This document shows, in pieces, positions 1-12,300 of a stretch of DNA of 64,000 nucleotides. Position 1 is the stretch's first letter, and every line of letters begins with the position of its first letter. The DNA comes from Phytoseiulus persimilis (taxonomy: Eukaryota > Arthropoda > Arachnida > Mesostigmata > Phytoseiidae): assembly GCA_037576195.1 (NCBI GenBank), contig CM075102.1, positions 17,666,745 through 17,730,744 of the forward strand, written 5' to 3'. Made by a program: the position numbers and the translations under genes. The notes under the pieces are model-generated. The model made no database searches. It worked only from the letters and a program-made list of their open reading frames with translations, and was not told where the DNA came from.

Positions 1-1606
1 GATGCATCTCGACGCCCGCCCGCCGTCCATCGGAGCGGATCCTGTGGAGTTGTAGTCGCGCAGAAGTCCCGCTATCTTCCCACATATCTTCTTCTCGACA
101 TAGCAACCATTTGATCCCTACGATACGCTCACTTTCGAGCCGTCTCCCGCTCGTTCGCCTCAAACAGGGCGACGGGACGGCATGGGAACGCGGGGGGAGG
201 CGGTTGCGAAGCCCCGACCGGCCGTGGAACCTACTCGAGATCTGTAGAAAGCCCCCGTTCGGGAAGCAAGATGTACCCGAGAGAAACGCGCATTTGCTCC
301 TTTTTTTGTTACCTCAGCGTCGCGAGTGCACTTTGTTCCCTGACGGCTGCTTCCCCTGTTTTGTGTGTTTGGCTTCACTTCGAATTCCGCACTAAGTCGC
401 CCTAGAGCTAGGACTCGTGAACTCATCACGGCCTCAGTTTGAAGCCCAAATTCGAAAGAAGCCAGAAAGGAGCACATTCGAGAGTAAACCCTGACGCTGA
501 GCTGGGATTGGACCGCGACACAGCACACGTTGAGTCATCATGGATCGACAGGCCTTCTTCGAAATCGAAAACTCCAGACGACAATCGGAGATGCGCGACA
601 TTTGCAAACATAAATTCCCCACAGAAGACTCCGACAGACTAATGAGACTTCTCAGATGAGTGATCACCGCCTTTGGGCCATGTTGTTCGTTTTGGAGCGC
701 AGCCCAACGGTAGGGTTCTGCTCCAGTGTCAGAATCGCAATCGGCGTTTGATGCGCATAGCGGCCATGAGCGCAATATTGCAAGACGCTTGATTAACCGC
801 TTCATCATCTCCGGAAGACTAGAGATCGCAGACATGAGCTATATCAGCAGACTTGGTTGGGAAAAACCATCTTCGAAGGGAATCCAGTCTTGGCTCTCAC
901 GTCTGGCGTTGTGCTTGCGCTCCTGAGTATCCTGCAGCGGCAGTCTCGAACCCAAGCGGCAGGGATCGAACTCGCTCTGACCTCGCACTCGAAACAGCAT
1001 CGATTTCGCTGAGAGACCACGTGCGACTCAGCTCTTGTGATGCAGAACGCGCTGACTGCTTGGCCATCTCGACGGTGATTGAAGTCACATCAAATAATCG
1101 CCTTGATTAAAGTTGAGATGTGCGGCGTCCAATCACGTCTGGTGTCGTCGGCCGCAGCAACAGGGTCCTCCTCGACCATCACAGTCGGTGAACCAGCAAC
1201 TGCCTTTACGTGTCGAGCGAGCCTTTCCCTCAGAGTCCATGACTTCTACTCCGGTCCCCAATTAGAGCCGGTCAGGATGTCGCGTTTCGCTTTCAGCTGC
1301 TATCGTTCAGATAGTTTCTCCACGTGGGAAGCCCGCACCCTGCGCGGGCCTGCAGGACGATGCGCAGAACCCACCCCACCAAAACGTCCATCGCACAGAG
1401 GTTAACTAGCACGTAGCGAATTCATCATGCTGGGTGACACCGCGCGCATGTCCTCGTATGTCGACTGAACGACGATGAGTTAATCTCACTAATTCCACCG
1501 GCCCAGTGGACTTGTCGGCCCCCGCCCAGGGTCTCTCGAAATTCCCGGGGTTTCCCGTGGCTTGCTAGGGTTCTGACGAACAGATTCAGTGAATTCGACG
1601 AATTTC

Positions 1607-1619
1607 GGGGGGGGGGGGG
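1607..1619. repeat. poly-G run (13 G)
   Basis: An uninterrupted run of 13 G. Similar runs of 10-12 G or C occur at 5431, 32517 and 33163. Such tracts are uncommon in coding DNA and prone to length error in sequencing, so frames crossing them should be distrusted. Confidence 0.9.
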
Positions 1620-4600
1620 AACCGCGCCAGGGCCCTGGCATCTGCCCGAGGTCCCGGAGTTCCGAGGCGCCGCCCAAACCCTAGGCGAATTCCCTTCGTC
1701 CTGATATCGGGCGCTGCATTGCCGATCAGAGTTTCCTTTTTTGGCGGCTCTGCGGCGGTGCCGTGGAAGTGGAACCCGATGTCGGAGACTATCGCATGCA
1801 CCTGTGGAGGGATTTGCTGGAGGGTTTGATGATAAATTGCACGCGCTCGAACGGCTCATCCCACCCCATGCTCTCAGTTCTGATGGCGGCAATATCGGCG
1901 GCGGAATCCATCGGCGCCGCCATCGAGATTCGCGCCGTATCATGTACTTGTTGCAGAGGGCTGGCGACGTTGTTCGACCAAGTCGGATAACATCGCATGT
2001 CGACTCCGTTCTATTCAGCTGTGAAAGTTTCGTATCTGAGACTGTGACGGCCGTCAACGTCGTACCATCTCGTTCTCCTTTCCTAACAAATGGTGGCTGC
2101 GGTGGCAACGGCCGCGACAACGACCCAGCACCGCGGCAGATGCTAATGTGGGAAATATATCAATTAACTTACTCCCCGAGAGTGGACAGTGCTGCGGCGC
2201 CGCATAAATCTCCGACCGAAGCCAAAGTGAAACCCTTTCTTCGAGCGAACTTCCGAGCTCGGCCCGTCGGGTCAGACTTTGGAGCTGCTGTGAGCTCGGG
2301 GGTAATTTAAGGTATAATTGCTTCAATTTCACGCGTTCACACAGCAGACTTCGGTTCCTCTGTTCCTCCAAATTTTTAGCTTCAGGTCCCATCAACTTTG
2401 TCGGTGATTCAGTGCTTTCACGGAGAGCTTCGGGAGTGTCTCAGCCCAAACAAACTTCGACTTTCTTCTTTCTTCCCTTTCCCGAGCGCTGTGGACCGAG
2501 GTGGCTGGAACGCACTGCAAGCGGCAGGATCGTGTAGTCCATTTGAACCGCGGTCAGAACTCCATTGCTGATCATCAGCTGTCTCAATGGACACCTTCAG
2601 TGGCTTCCCCGTGCCCGGCATGCCAAAAACAAGCCTCGACTCCACCTCGACCCAGTCGCAGAGACTCGCAGGAGGCCTGAAGCTTAAAATTAAAGCGAAT
2701 TGCATTTTGATGGAGCCGCGGAGTCTCGCTTAGAATCAGCGTTTGCACATATTCCAGGAGTCGTGTTCTAACCTGAATTGACATCTGGGGCACGTAGTCA
2801 GGCGATCGCAAAGAGTCCACGAGCGATATTCGCCCATCGCTAGGCGACCTCGCAATTTATCTCTCGGGTAGGTGTTAGCCACGACTGATGAGTAGACGGC
2901 TTTCCAAGTTTGGGACCGCTCAATTCCATATTCCCGTTCGTTCAGTCTCTCTCCTACACGTCGATCTTCGATTCCGCCGATCTAGCGGATTCGGCTGGAG
3001 GGAACCAGTTTGAAAACCCGCGATCGAGGTTTCCCGGCTCTTCACAGTTCTGATCCAGCAGCAACGCTTCTTTGGTACCGATACGAAGACACTTCCCCCC
3101 AAAACAGAATTCGCGATGTTTGACAGTCTTGGGTTTCGCATGCGTGTGAGATTTCCGGCCAGCCAGCAAACGGTGAGCTCTGGTCATCCACTGCTACGAT
3201 CCACAACGAGAGAACCTGAAGCAATAGCGAAATCGGTGGATGTCAAACCCGATCGACCGGGAGAAACCTCTCGAGGACTTCATGTATTCACCGGAAGTTT
3301 CTTGTTCTCGATTCTCCCACCTCGAATCTCCCGTATAGCGATCATCCCGGCGCAGAATCGGCATCTGGCATTCGGATACATCATCGCAGAAATCTTGTCC
3401 TTTCCCGATTTGCTATTTGGCTGAGTAAGGATGGAAATCGAAGGATAGTAGGAACGAGACGACGCATCTTTCGGAGACCCATCTACCATATAGTAGCTCG
3501 GATCAGGCTGAGGGACCAACGAAAGAGGTAGTTGAAACGGACCGTACGGGGAAAGAGCGCGTGAGCAGCCTCTTGCCCTTCAGAGCAACGGGGAACAACA
3601 GATGACGGAACCTGCAGTCGAGCTGTTCCATGCCGAACGAAACGCCTTCACGTACAAAGAACGGAAAACTCATATACATATTCTCCCTATGTACGTGTGA
3701 CTACCTTATCGACGGAGGAACATTTCTCGAATCGGAGAGGTGCGGGCGAACCGAGTTTCACCTGAATACCTGATCTGAATCCGAAGGGAAGAATGTCAGA
3801 GATCTCGCCTCCATCCAATAAGTGGTTCTTTGCTGCTATTACCGCAGTAGACCAACTCGGCGCGTGCAATTAGTCAGTTTCTCCAGGATGGTCTTACAGA
3901 TCCCGATCCATTCTTTCTGTTAGAAATTCCATAGCATATGTGTCTTTGGGATTTCTTCCGCTCGGACGGGTCTGACCAGATGGTCCCGCAGAAACTCGGG
4001 AGGGAGGCAATCAGGACGATATGGTGGGCAAATCATGATTTCAAGTTCGTTCTCGAATTCCTCGGTACGAAGCTGGAGCAGGCAGGAGAAGGACGTGTGC
4101 TCCACATCGTCGCCTTGATGGGAAGTAAAGCCTCGGCAAATGAGATGGAGTCCAGACGGTACGACGCGGTTCACCGCAAGTTCACGACAGGACGGCCATT
4201 TTATGAAAATCGTTCTTCCTTCGCCAAGATTGGTGCGCAACGAAATCGCATTCCCACGGTCGTCTTGTGAGATGATAGCTCATGTTACGGCTGGAGTTCA
4301 GCATCGGGTGAACTCACGCTACTTCCGACTCTGTATCTGGGACAGTTTGGGAGCTGGAACTCGTTCCCGCGCTCAGTGTTTTCACCAAGAACATCTCACG
4401 GAAACCGTGTGTCCTCGCGCCTTCCCACTTCAACCTTCGTTCTCCCGATAACTTAACCGCGAGCGCAGACTGTGTAGATGACGGGACTGGCCGTGTAAGT
4501 CAGCGAGTTTCCGGTTTCGCCTCTCATCGGGTGGCCAGCGAGGTTTTCAGAAAATAACTCCGAGCGTGTTTCCGCGAAATTTTGGAGACGGCTGAAACTT

Positions 4601-5430
4601 TTAGTGGGAAGTATGAATTTTTGAAAATTTCTCCTGGAGTAGGGGAACAAGGCTACGATGCGGATCTGGCTCCCGACCGGGTCTCGCTCGAGGTTCTCAT
4701 TAGCAGCGGCATATCTCGACGATGTGCCGCCTGGGGCGAAATTGAGGATTCCCGGAAAGGGCCAACCGACCACCAGGGAAAAAAAGGAACGGCCTGGAAA
4801 AAACCGAAATGCCTCGCTACTGCTCACCAGCTCAGACAAAAAGGTTCTGGCTCGTCCTCAGCGGTGGACGCGTTTTGCAAAACGCTATTGAGAGCGGTGG
4901 CAAATGATCAGATGGAAGCAGTGGCATGAACTCAAATATTCACGGCCTGAACGGCCTTAATGAGAGCGTACACATTTCCTGCAGTGGAGAGCGCTTCCTG
5001 TCGGTGACGGTACGAGTCGGTCACCCATCCGTCCGAGCAGCCCATGGGCCGAGCGACGTTGCCAAGGTTCGCGCGAAGCAAGCAAACCACCGCCATAAAA
5101 TCTTCAGCCATGCTGCGGGACGGTCTCCATGGCGCCGGTGGCGACGATTATAATTGTCATGCTATTAAGCTCTGTGTTCCAGCCGTTACCCGAGAAGGAG
5201 TGAACAGGACTGCACCGCGCGGTGACTAAGCAGGATCACAGCCACGCGAGAAACACGTCACGGCGTCAACTGATCTCGCCGTTCATCCAGAGGGTCTGAA
5301 AGAGATTATGGAGCGAGCACAGCAACCTCGTTAATAACAGCGAGCTAAACTTGCGTGGTGGTCTTGCTGCTTTGATGACGAGCGCTGTGCGACTCATGAT
5401 CATGATGGCTACAGCGGGGGAGGAGGAGGT

Positions 5431-5442
5431 GGGGGGGGGGGG
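5431..5442. repeat. poly-G run (12 G) after a GGA-rich stretch
   Basis: Twelve G follow a short (GGA)-type stretch. The surrounding purine-rich strand gives glycine-rich frames on one strand and proline-rich frames on the other, which I regard as composition artefacts. Confidence 0.9.
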
Positions 5443-6359
5443 CGTTATTGCTATCGGAACGGAGATCGTCGTGGCAATGGTGGCACCGGGGGACGGAGGA
5501 CGCCCACGTCGGGGGCGCAGGTTGCCCGTTGTTTGATTGGTATTCTGACCAGGTCCATGGAAAAAAGAGAAACACAGCAACCGCCCGAGGAGGGAGCAAC
5601 AACGGTTAAACTGTCGTAAATCGTCAATTTTATTCACGCAAATGTCGTTTAGTAGCCCCTCACCAGGGTCTACAGGGTGCAGAACCAAAGATCGCAACAA
5701 GTGCCCACTCCGGATCCAACTCAATCCATTCGCGGCGGACTCCGTGCAGACTGTCTACGTGTAACTACCCCACTCTTTCGGAGCTTGACCTCCAGCTCCT
5801 GCGACTTCCAATTTTCCAGGTTCCTCTCTCCACATTATGCGATCGATGTCGTGTGCAAGAGATTGTAGCACTCCGCCGACTCAGTCGGACTTTACTTGAG
5901 ATGCGAGATCAGATTCGGAGTACTCTTATTCAAATTAAGCTCTCCGTATCCAGCATGATAATTTCGCGGCACAGGGCTATCACCATACGGCTTCTTGTCG
6001 AGCCTAACGATCGGCTTCTGGAACACGTTCTCCACCTTGGCCTTAGGGAGGTGATTCCGAGTCCTCACTGCGAGAAGCTTCGAGAGAGGAGATATCACAC
6101 GCTGCATGAAAATGAGGATGAAATTCAGTTCACCCCACAAAATTTAGGAGATTTCCCAGCGAACGACGGCCGTGAGTTATCACCTTCGAGAAAAATGCGA
6201 CGAGCCTATTCTCGTTGAAATTAAAAAGCATCCCCGAGTTCGACCGAGCCAATGCTCTAATGGGCCTGACCCGACGGCCGGAATCAAAACCGACTGTCAA
6301 CTCTGTCCGCGTACACCGAAAATACACAGCGCCATGTTTCGACAAACTATAAGGCAGCC

Positions 6360-6385
6360 CAGACGATCAATCGATCGATCGTCTG
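6360..6385. repeat. short inverted repeat with GATC core
   Basis: A perfect 9-bp inverted repeat (CAGACGATC and GATCGTCTG) flanks an 8-bp spacer that is itself built of ATCGATC. It could form a small hairpin. No protein-binding or RNA function can be assigned. Confidence 0.6.
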
Positions 6386-9300
6386 ATCAGGGCGGGGATC
6401 AGCAGTTGCCATGCATAATAACCCAGGTAAGGCCGGAGCAGCAGTCTTCGTCCCTGTAAACTCTCGAGCTGCTTCGATCGATAATCTCATCAGCAACACG
6501 GTGTTGTGAGTGGCTTAGAATGGGACTTATCGCTCCAAATTACAATGAGACGGCGTTTCGATCGGTCGGCTTTTCTCTTCGAATGAACTTCGTGTGAGCG
6601 GACGAGCGTGTTCTCCATCAACGATATCAAGGAACTTTCCGGGCTCATCGAGGCCAGCTCAGAAGTATCTCAAGTTTCGAGAATAACCGTCCGATAGGCA
6701 TAAACGCAGCCGGGATAGAAGGTCCACTCTGAGGTGACCGAGACGGCAGGCGGCCGTCACCACAATTAAAGTTGTTCAACGAGCGGTCGCTGAAACTTCT
6801 TTCGAAAAATACTTTCAAGTACTTCTTCTCCTCCGTTCGTTCCTTTCTTCGGAGGTACCTGCAGTTGCGGCCGCCGTTGCTGTACTGGCCGGCGGTGTTG
6901 ACGGCGGCGGCCTCCTCGTCTCCTCCGTCAATTTCTCTTTCTCCTTCGGTTCTTATAGTGGTTGTTCAACGTCGCCAGAACCAGCACCGAGAAGCGAATT
7001 GAACGAAAATCGCTTCCCGTGACACCTCGACTACTTCCGTGCTGCTCGGAGCGTCTCTGCTGGGGCGGTAAAACGCCACAAAATAACAGACTGCTCGCGG
7101 CCGCGTGCAATTGAAGTCAAAGAGATGAAAAAAGAGGAAAGAAGAAGACTAAAGGCCGAGGGAAGAGCTCGTCGTCGAATTGAAGTGCCCAAACCGTGAA
7201 GACGTCGGTGCCGTGAGGTACCGAAGTGTTGACTTTATTGTTTGGTCAAACCGCTTTTCAATGCCGGTGTCCGGCGCGATTGTCGCCCGGCGGCTCCATC
7301 TTCATCACTGGCTCGCGGGCGAGCAAACACAATCGGATCAGCGTGAAAAGACGCGGCGTTTCGAAAGGGACGTTTATGGAAACTGGATTTTGAGCCGACT
7401 CCGTGGCCATCCTGAATATCTCGCGCTCCTCTCTCGTTTTTTTCGCCAAAGAAGAAACGGCGACCCAGAGAAAAAATGCTCCTCGACCGGAGTGAGCCTC
7501 TAAATTGGGGAGAGATTCTGCTCAATCAGAATCTCCTCTCACAAGACACAACAGCTACAGTTTTTCTCACTCCGCGGAGGGTTCGAAGTCATATCGGTTT
7601 ACTTCACAGCGAGTCGGTGGCGATGGATCGGGATGAGCGTACGACCCGCGAAGAAGATCTGGCGCTCCGAAAAAAACGGAGCGTGGCAGGAAGGAGGGGG
7701 AGAGTGTACGGGAGCGAAAGCCATTTTAAGGCTTTGGCCCTTTTTGCACAAGTTTGGAGAACGAATATTCTTGGAGCCACTTAGAGCCAAGCTCGTAGGT
7801 CGTATGAGTTTTTTCGCTCCTGAGTTAAATCGGCAAAGCATGTTGTGTTAAATGGGTTCGTGGTCGGTTGGTGTCGCTTTCGTTCCTGCCGGCATGCCCC
7901 TCTGATTGCCTCGGTCGCTGTAGTAGATGGCGCCTGGTCGGAGGGCGCGCAGGGTGACTTTCTGACACATCCACAGAGGCGAAGTTTAGAGCTACAAAGA
8001 AGCAATTTCTCTTAATTCTTAATACATCATTAATAATCTGCGGCAGCGGCCAGGTAGCCAGCGAAGGGAGCAGGTGCAGTCGGCAAGGTGACATCACGAG
8101 TACTGGAAACGACTGGGGTACATCATTAGGAACGACACTCCGCGACATGCGTTCGGTGCGGACCCGATGGCAGGTCGAGCCCGAGCTCGAAGCCCAGACT
8201 AGCACAAATCTTCTGATTACGAATCTGATATCGGAGTTTTCTCTCGGAAGTAGTGGTTCACTAGAGGTTGAAATCAGTTGAAGAGGCAGGACGTGGTCGT
8301 AACTTCCTGATTCGAGGCGCGTCCCCCGATCGGTGCACAATTGAAAACGGACCAGACTGGAGGTCGAGCTGAGCGGAATTCGGCCTCCCATACGCTCTCA
8401 CCAGACGTGTACCGGGCTGACAGGGAACGTCGAATGCCCAGAACATTCTTGGATGTTGTGGATACTTCATCATCTTCTCTGGGATTCGTTTTCGAACGGA
8501 ACGGATGCAAAGTCGTTCTCTACACTGGGAAACGGGGAATTGAAGCAACAACCCGACGTTCAATCGAAGAGTCGAGTCATTGGGGAGAAGCCGCGAATGA
8601 CGGCATTCGGGACCTCATCGGAGGAATTCATCACAGTGCGCGGAGCCCGATTTCTCAGCTCTACAGTGAGAAATGAAATCCGCTCCCGCTGGGTCTGTCT
8701 TCTTCGCCAAGTCCTCCGGCTTTCCTTCTCGTTGAGGTGGGAATGCAGCGTCTGGAAAAAAAAATCCGAGGAACAGGATCGCTCCTGGTGCGGGGGAATT
8801 TTTGTGAATACAGGGACGAACCTGACGGCAGCGGCCACCACGTTTTGTGCCTAAATCTCAGCCAATGCCCTCAAAGTGTCTCGCTGTTATCTCTGTCGGC
8901 CAGGGTCGTTGTTGTACGCGGACACTGTCGATGGGAATCACTTGACACCGAGTTCCCCCTCAGGGCAGCGAGTGGAAGAACAAAGTCGCATTCACGCGTT
9001 CTTTGAGAAAATCCCGCGTCAGAAACCACCCGCGCCGGATCGACCCTGGCGCCGGAAGAACCAGGTTCGCGCGAGCACTCCAATATACAGATTGCCTCGC
9101 GCTCAGAACACTCCGGGACCTCATTAAAGACTGGAGACACTTTCCATGGATGATAACAACAGCCCCAACTCAAAAGCAGCAGATTCACACACTTGCCCAC
9201 CACACGTGCGTTGTTCGCGCGCGCTGGCGCTCACCCATTGACTTTTCCCTTGTACTCTGGAACCCGCTTAATCGGAACATCTCGGGAGCGGACGATTCCG

Positions 9301-12300
9301 ACCCGGGAAGGCCATCCATCAGATCATGAAGAATGGGTACACGCTCTGAAAGGAGCATCCAGAATCCGAATTCCATGACGCATAAGAAGGTATTCCACTA
9401 TTCGATGCACCGATTAAGCGGGCTTCGCTGTATCGCGTTTTTCCCTCTCCATAGTTTCAGCAGCTCCCCCTTTCCGTGGAGCCCGCGCGAGAGAAGTCGA
9501 TATTTTTCAAAAACTTTTTTCAGAGATAACGCAAGCACTTCAGGCGCGTCCTCGAGAATAAAAGCGAGGGAAAACATTCTCGCGGTCGGACTTTCCGTCG
9601 CGCTGAGCGTCGGAGAACGGAGATTCAAGAAGAAAAATTAGCGACCTTTTCCTTGGCGAGCCCATCAGAGTTTCCGAAAGTTGTGAACGGCTCAGAGGAA
9701 AGCGCGACACGGCCGAGAATTCTGAGAGAAAGTTTGGTCGAACAGTTGAGACCAGACGAGAGCGGTTGAGATCGATGCGCAGAGGGTCAGCGCCTATCGA
9801 ACGGAGATCACTCGGAATACTGGGTTCAGAACAAATGATTTGCAACGGAACAAGTCGTCGCGAGAGCATATCGATGTTCAGGTCGACGTCGTTATCCTCT
9901 CCGTCCCAAAAAATGCTTCGTCGACACGCGACCTGTCTAGACGACATTGACAGACGGACGATCGGACCACACCGGACCGCTCGGCTCGCTCCAGCCATCA
10001 ATGAATTCATCGTAACAAACCCCGAACGACCTGCGGCTGGCACAGATAGCCAGTCAATATGAATAAAATCGGCCAAACATGCTCGAATAATTTTTCTGTT
10101 TCCCCCTCCATTTAGGCGGATTTCCAACCTGGTCTCAACCGGACGGTGGGGAGCACCTATCTCGAACCGATTAGATTAGGTTAGGAGCGTGAAAAGACGA
10201 ACATCGGAAACTTGATTCCGAGCACCAGGATTGTAGTTCGACAAAAATCACCGCAGTCGACGCCAAACGTTCGATGAGCTCTTCAAGAGCGAAAAAAAAA
10301 CTGTGACACAACTATCTAGCCGCCGCTATGCTGAATATCCGCGTCGAGGCGGTCGACTGACAATTCTCTTTATGGTCGATCAATCTAGTCAATCTTCGAA
10401 GCTGCGCCGTCTGTGGCGGCCGACCGAGCAATCGGCCGGGGAGCCTGGCAGTTAGGCAGCCAGCCAGGCAAATATTGATTGTGTCTTTGAGCTTATCTCT
10501 GGTCTCATTTATCCACCACACCCCACCCCACAACTGATAACGACACACTGAGATGGGCATGAGGTAGGGGGTCCGGGAGGCGAAGGAGGACGAGAGACCG
10601 CGAGAACAATTTAGGGAAGCCGGTAGGCAGCCAGTCTGTTTCGGGGGAACGACCCTAACTCATCCCGATGTTGAGTCGGTCTGTTCGTCGCTGACTCTTC
10701 TCCGCGTCACGATGAGATAACCGGCAGAACGCCGCAACCCGAGTTCATTGAAGTCGGATTCCGCCAGATCCCATGCGATCGAAGCCGAACGGTGACCTGG
10801 AACGTTTCATCCCGAGCCATTCCTGAACTTCCCAGCGGAACTTCATGAGTATTTCATAAGTGCGTCAAGAACACCGACGGCGCCCACAGGAGCCTCATAT
10901 ATACATACGATTGGTGCTGCTCAAAAGCTCCTGGAATGAGAGGTGAGGAATTGCGCACTCGAGAATCTGACTGGTCTTGCGTGGAGTAACCAGTAGCGCT
11001 CTATGAGATTGGGTCGTTTATTTCCCAGAATTGGAATGAACATTTGTCGCTTGGAGCGCTCGAGCTTCTCCAATGGAGTGGGGATTCCCAAAAAGTAGCG
11101 GCGCTAGTTCTCGAGACACGATGAACAAGGGCCCATTCGAACTCGGATATATGTGGGGGACGACTTCATTCTGAGATAATCATGGAGTCGTGAATGAAGC
11201 GGGTAAATAAGAGAGGCCTGTCGGAAATCAGTCATAGATTCCATACCAGTTAAGATTAAAGATTACCTCAGATGGTTAATCCTGTGCTTCAGATGCCGTT
11301 TCGCTGAGTGTTGCAAAGTATCGAACGTGAGCAGAGATTACTATCCCAGCTCAGAAGGTTCAGCGGAGCAGCGGTTCCTGCGTTCCATGGGCAAGTTCTA
11401 GTACGAGGCAAGCGACAACAATCTCCCAAGATGGAAAAAATAGGTTCGTGGAGACGATCCAGAGTCGAAGAAGACCTATCGATGCATCGATGATCAGCCG
11501 TTGCGCTTTTAGCTACACACTCAACTTCGTCTTCATTGAACAGATTTCGTGTTTTATGGGAGAGAGCGTTTTCGAGACTCGTTTCTTCGGTTACCGCTTT
11601 AGTGTCTCGCTGATTGACCATGGGATCACGTGTGTTCGATAAGTTTCAACGACCTGCCGTGGTCGCTGGTGTTGGCAGCGACCGGGCGCGTCAACAGTTG
11701 CTCGCGTCATCCGTCAAGAAATTTCTGTAATCATATTCCCTTCTCATTCCCTTCTCTGTCGGTTTCTCCTCGTCCTTCCGCGGACGCTTTCGTGGCGGCT
11801 CTTTCTTCTCCAGGGTGGCCGAGGAGATGAAGACCGAACTGCACAACGCTACGTGATCACGACGACGGCGAGGCCGCCGCTGCGGATGATGATAATGAAT
11901 TCGAAAATTTTTCATAGCTCCTGAAGCTTCTGCGCTCAGTTTCTACATTGTGCTTCGCTGCGGCTGCGACAAGAGCAGATTACATCACTGATTCGGTGCG
12001 AGCATCGAGCGGGCAATCTTCAGCGATATCGGGACAAGCAGAACAAAAAAAAAACGCCCGAAGAGGAAAACTGCAGATTGTTATCAGGTGCGCGTAGAAA
12101 TTTCGAGGATTATCGATCATTCAGGCGACCCATCGTCCAACGGACTGTCAAAAACTGTCAACGATCAACGATTCGTCGTCCAGCGCTCCATCGAGGCCAC
12201 CCACGAGACGCTGATTCGGATCGTCGTGATTGGGCCGACGCCGAGGAAGACCCGGGAAAAACTAGCGAGACCGCAGCGCCCCCTAGCGGGAAGACCCAGA

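Noticed and set aside
1425..2120. 231-codon open frame on the minus strand
   Set aside because: Its composition is dominated by Pro, Arg and Ser from GC-rich, low-complexity DNA, it crosses a 13-G run, and other frames are open over the same span. No domain seen.
10168..10190. TTAGATTAGGTTAGG, like the arthropod telomere repeat
   Set aside because: Only about two imperfect units, so not an interstitial telomere array.
11814..11856. Mini-exon after a strong pyrimidine tract and CAG, reading VAEEMKTELHNAT then stop
   Set aside because: Codon choice looks good, but 13 codons are too few to support a call and no upstream exon could be joined.
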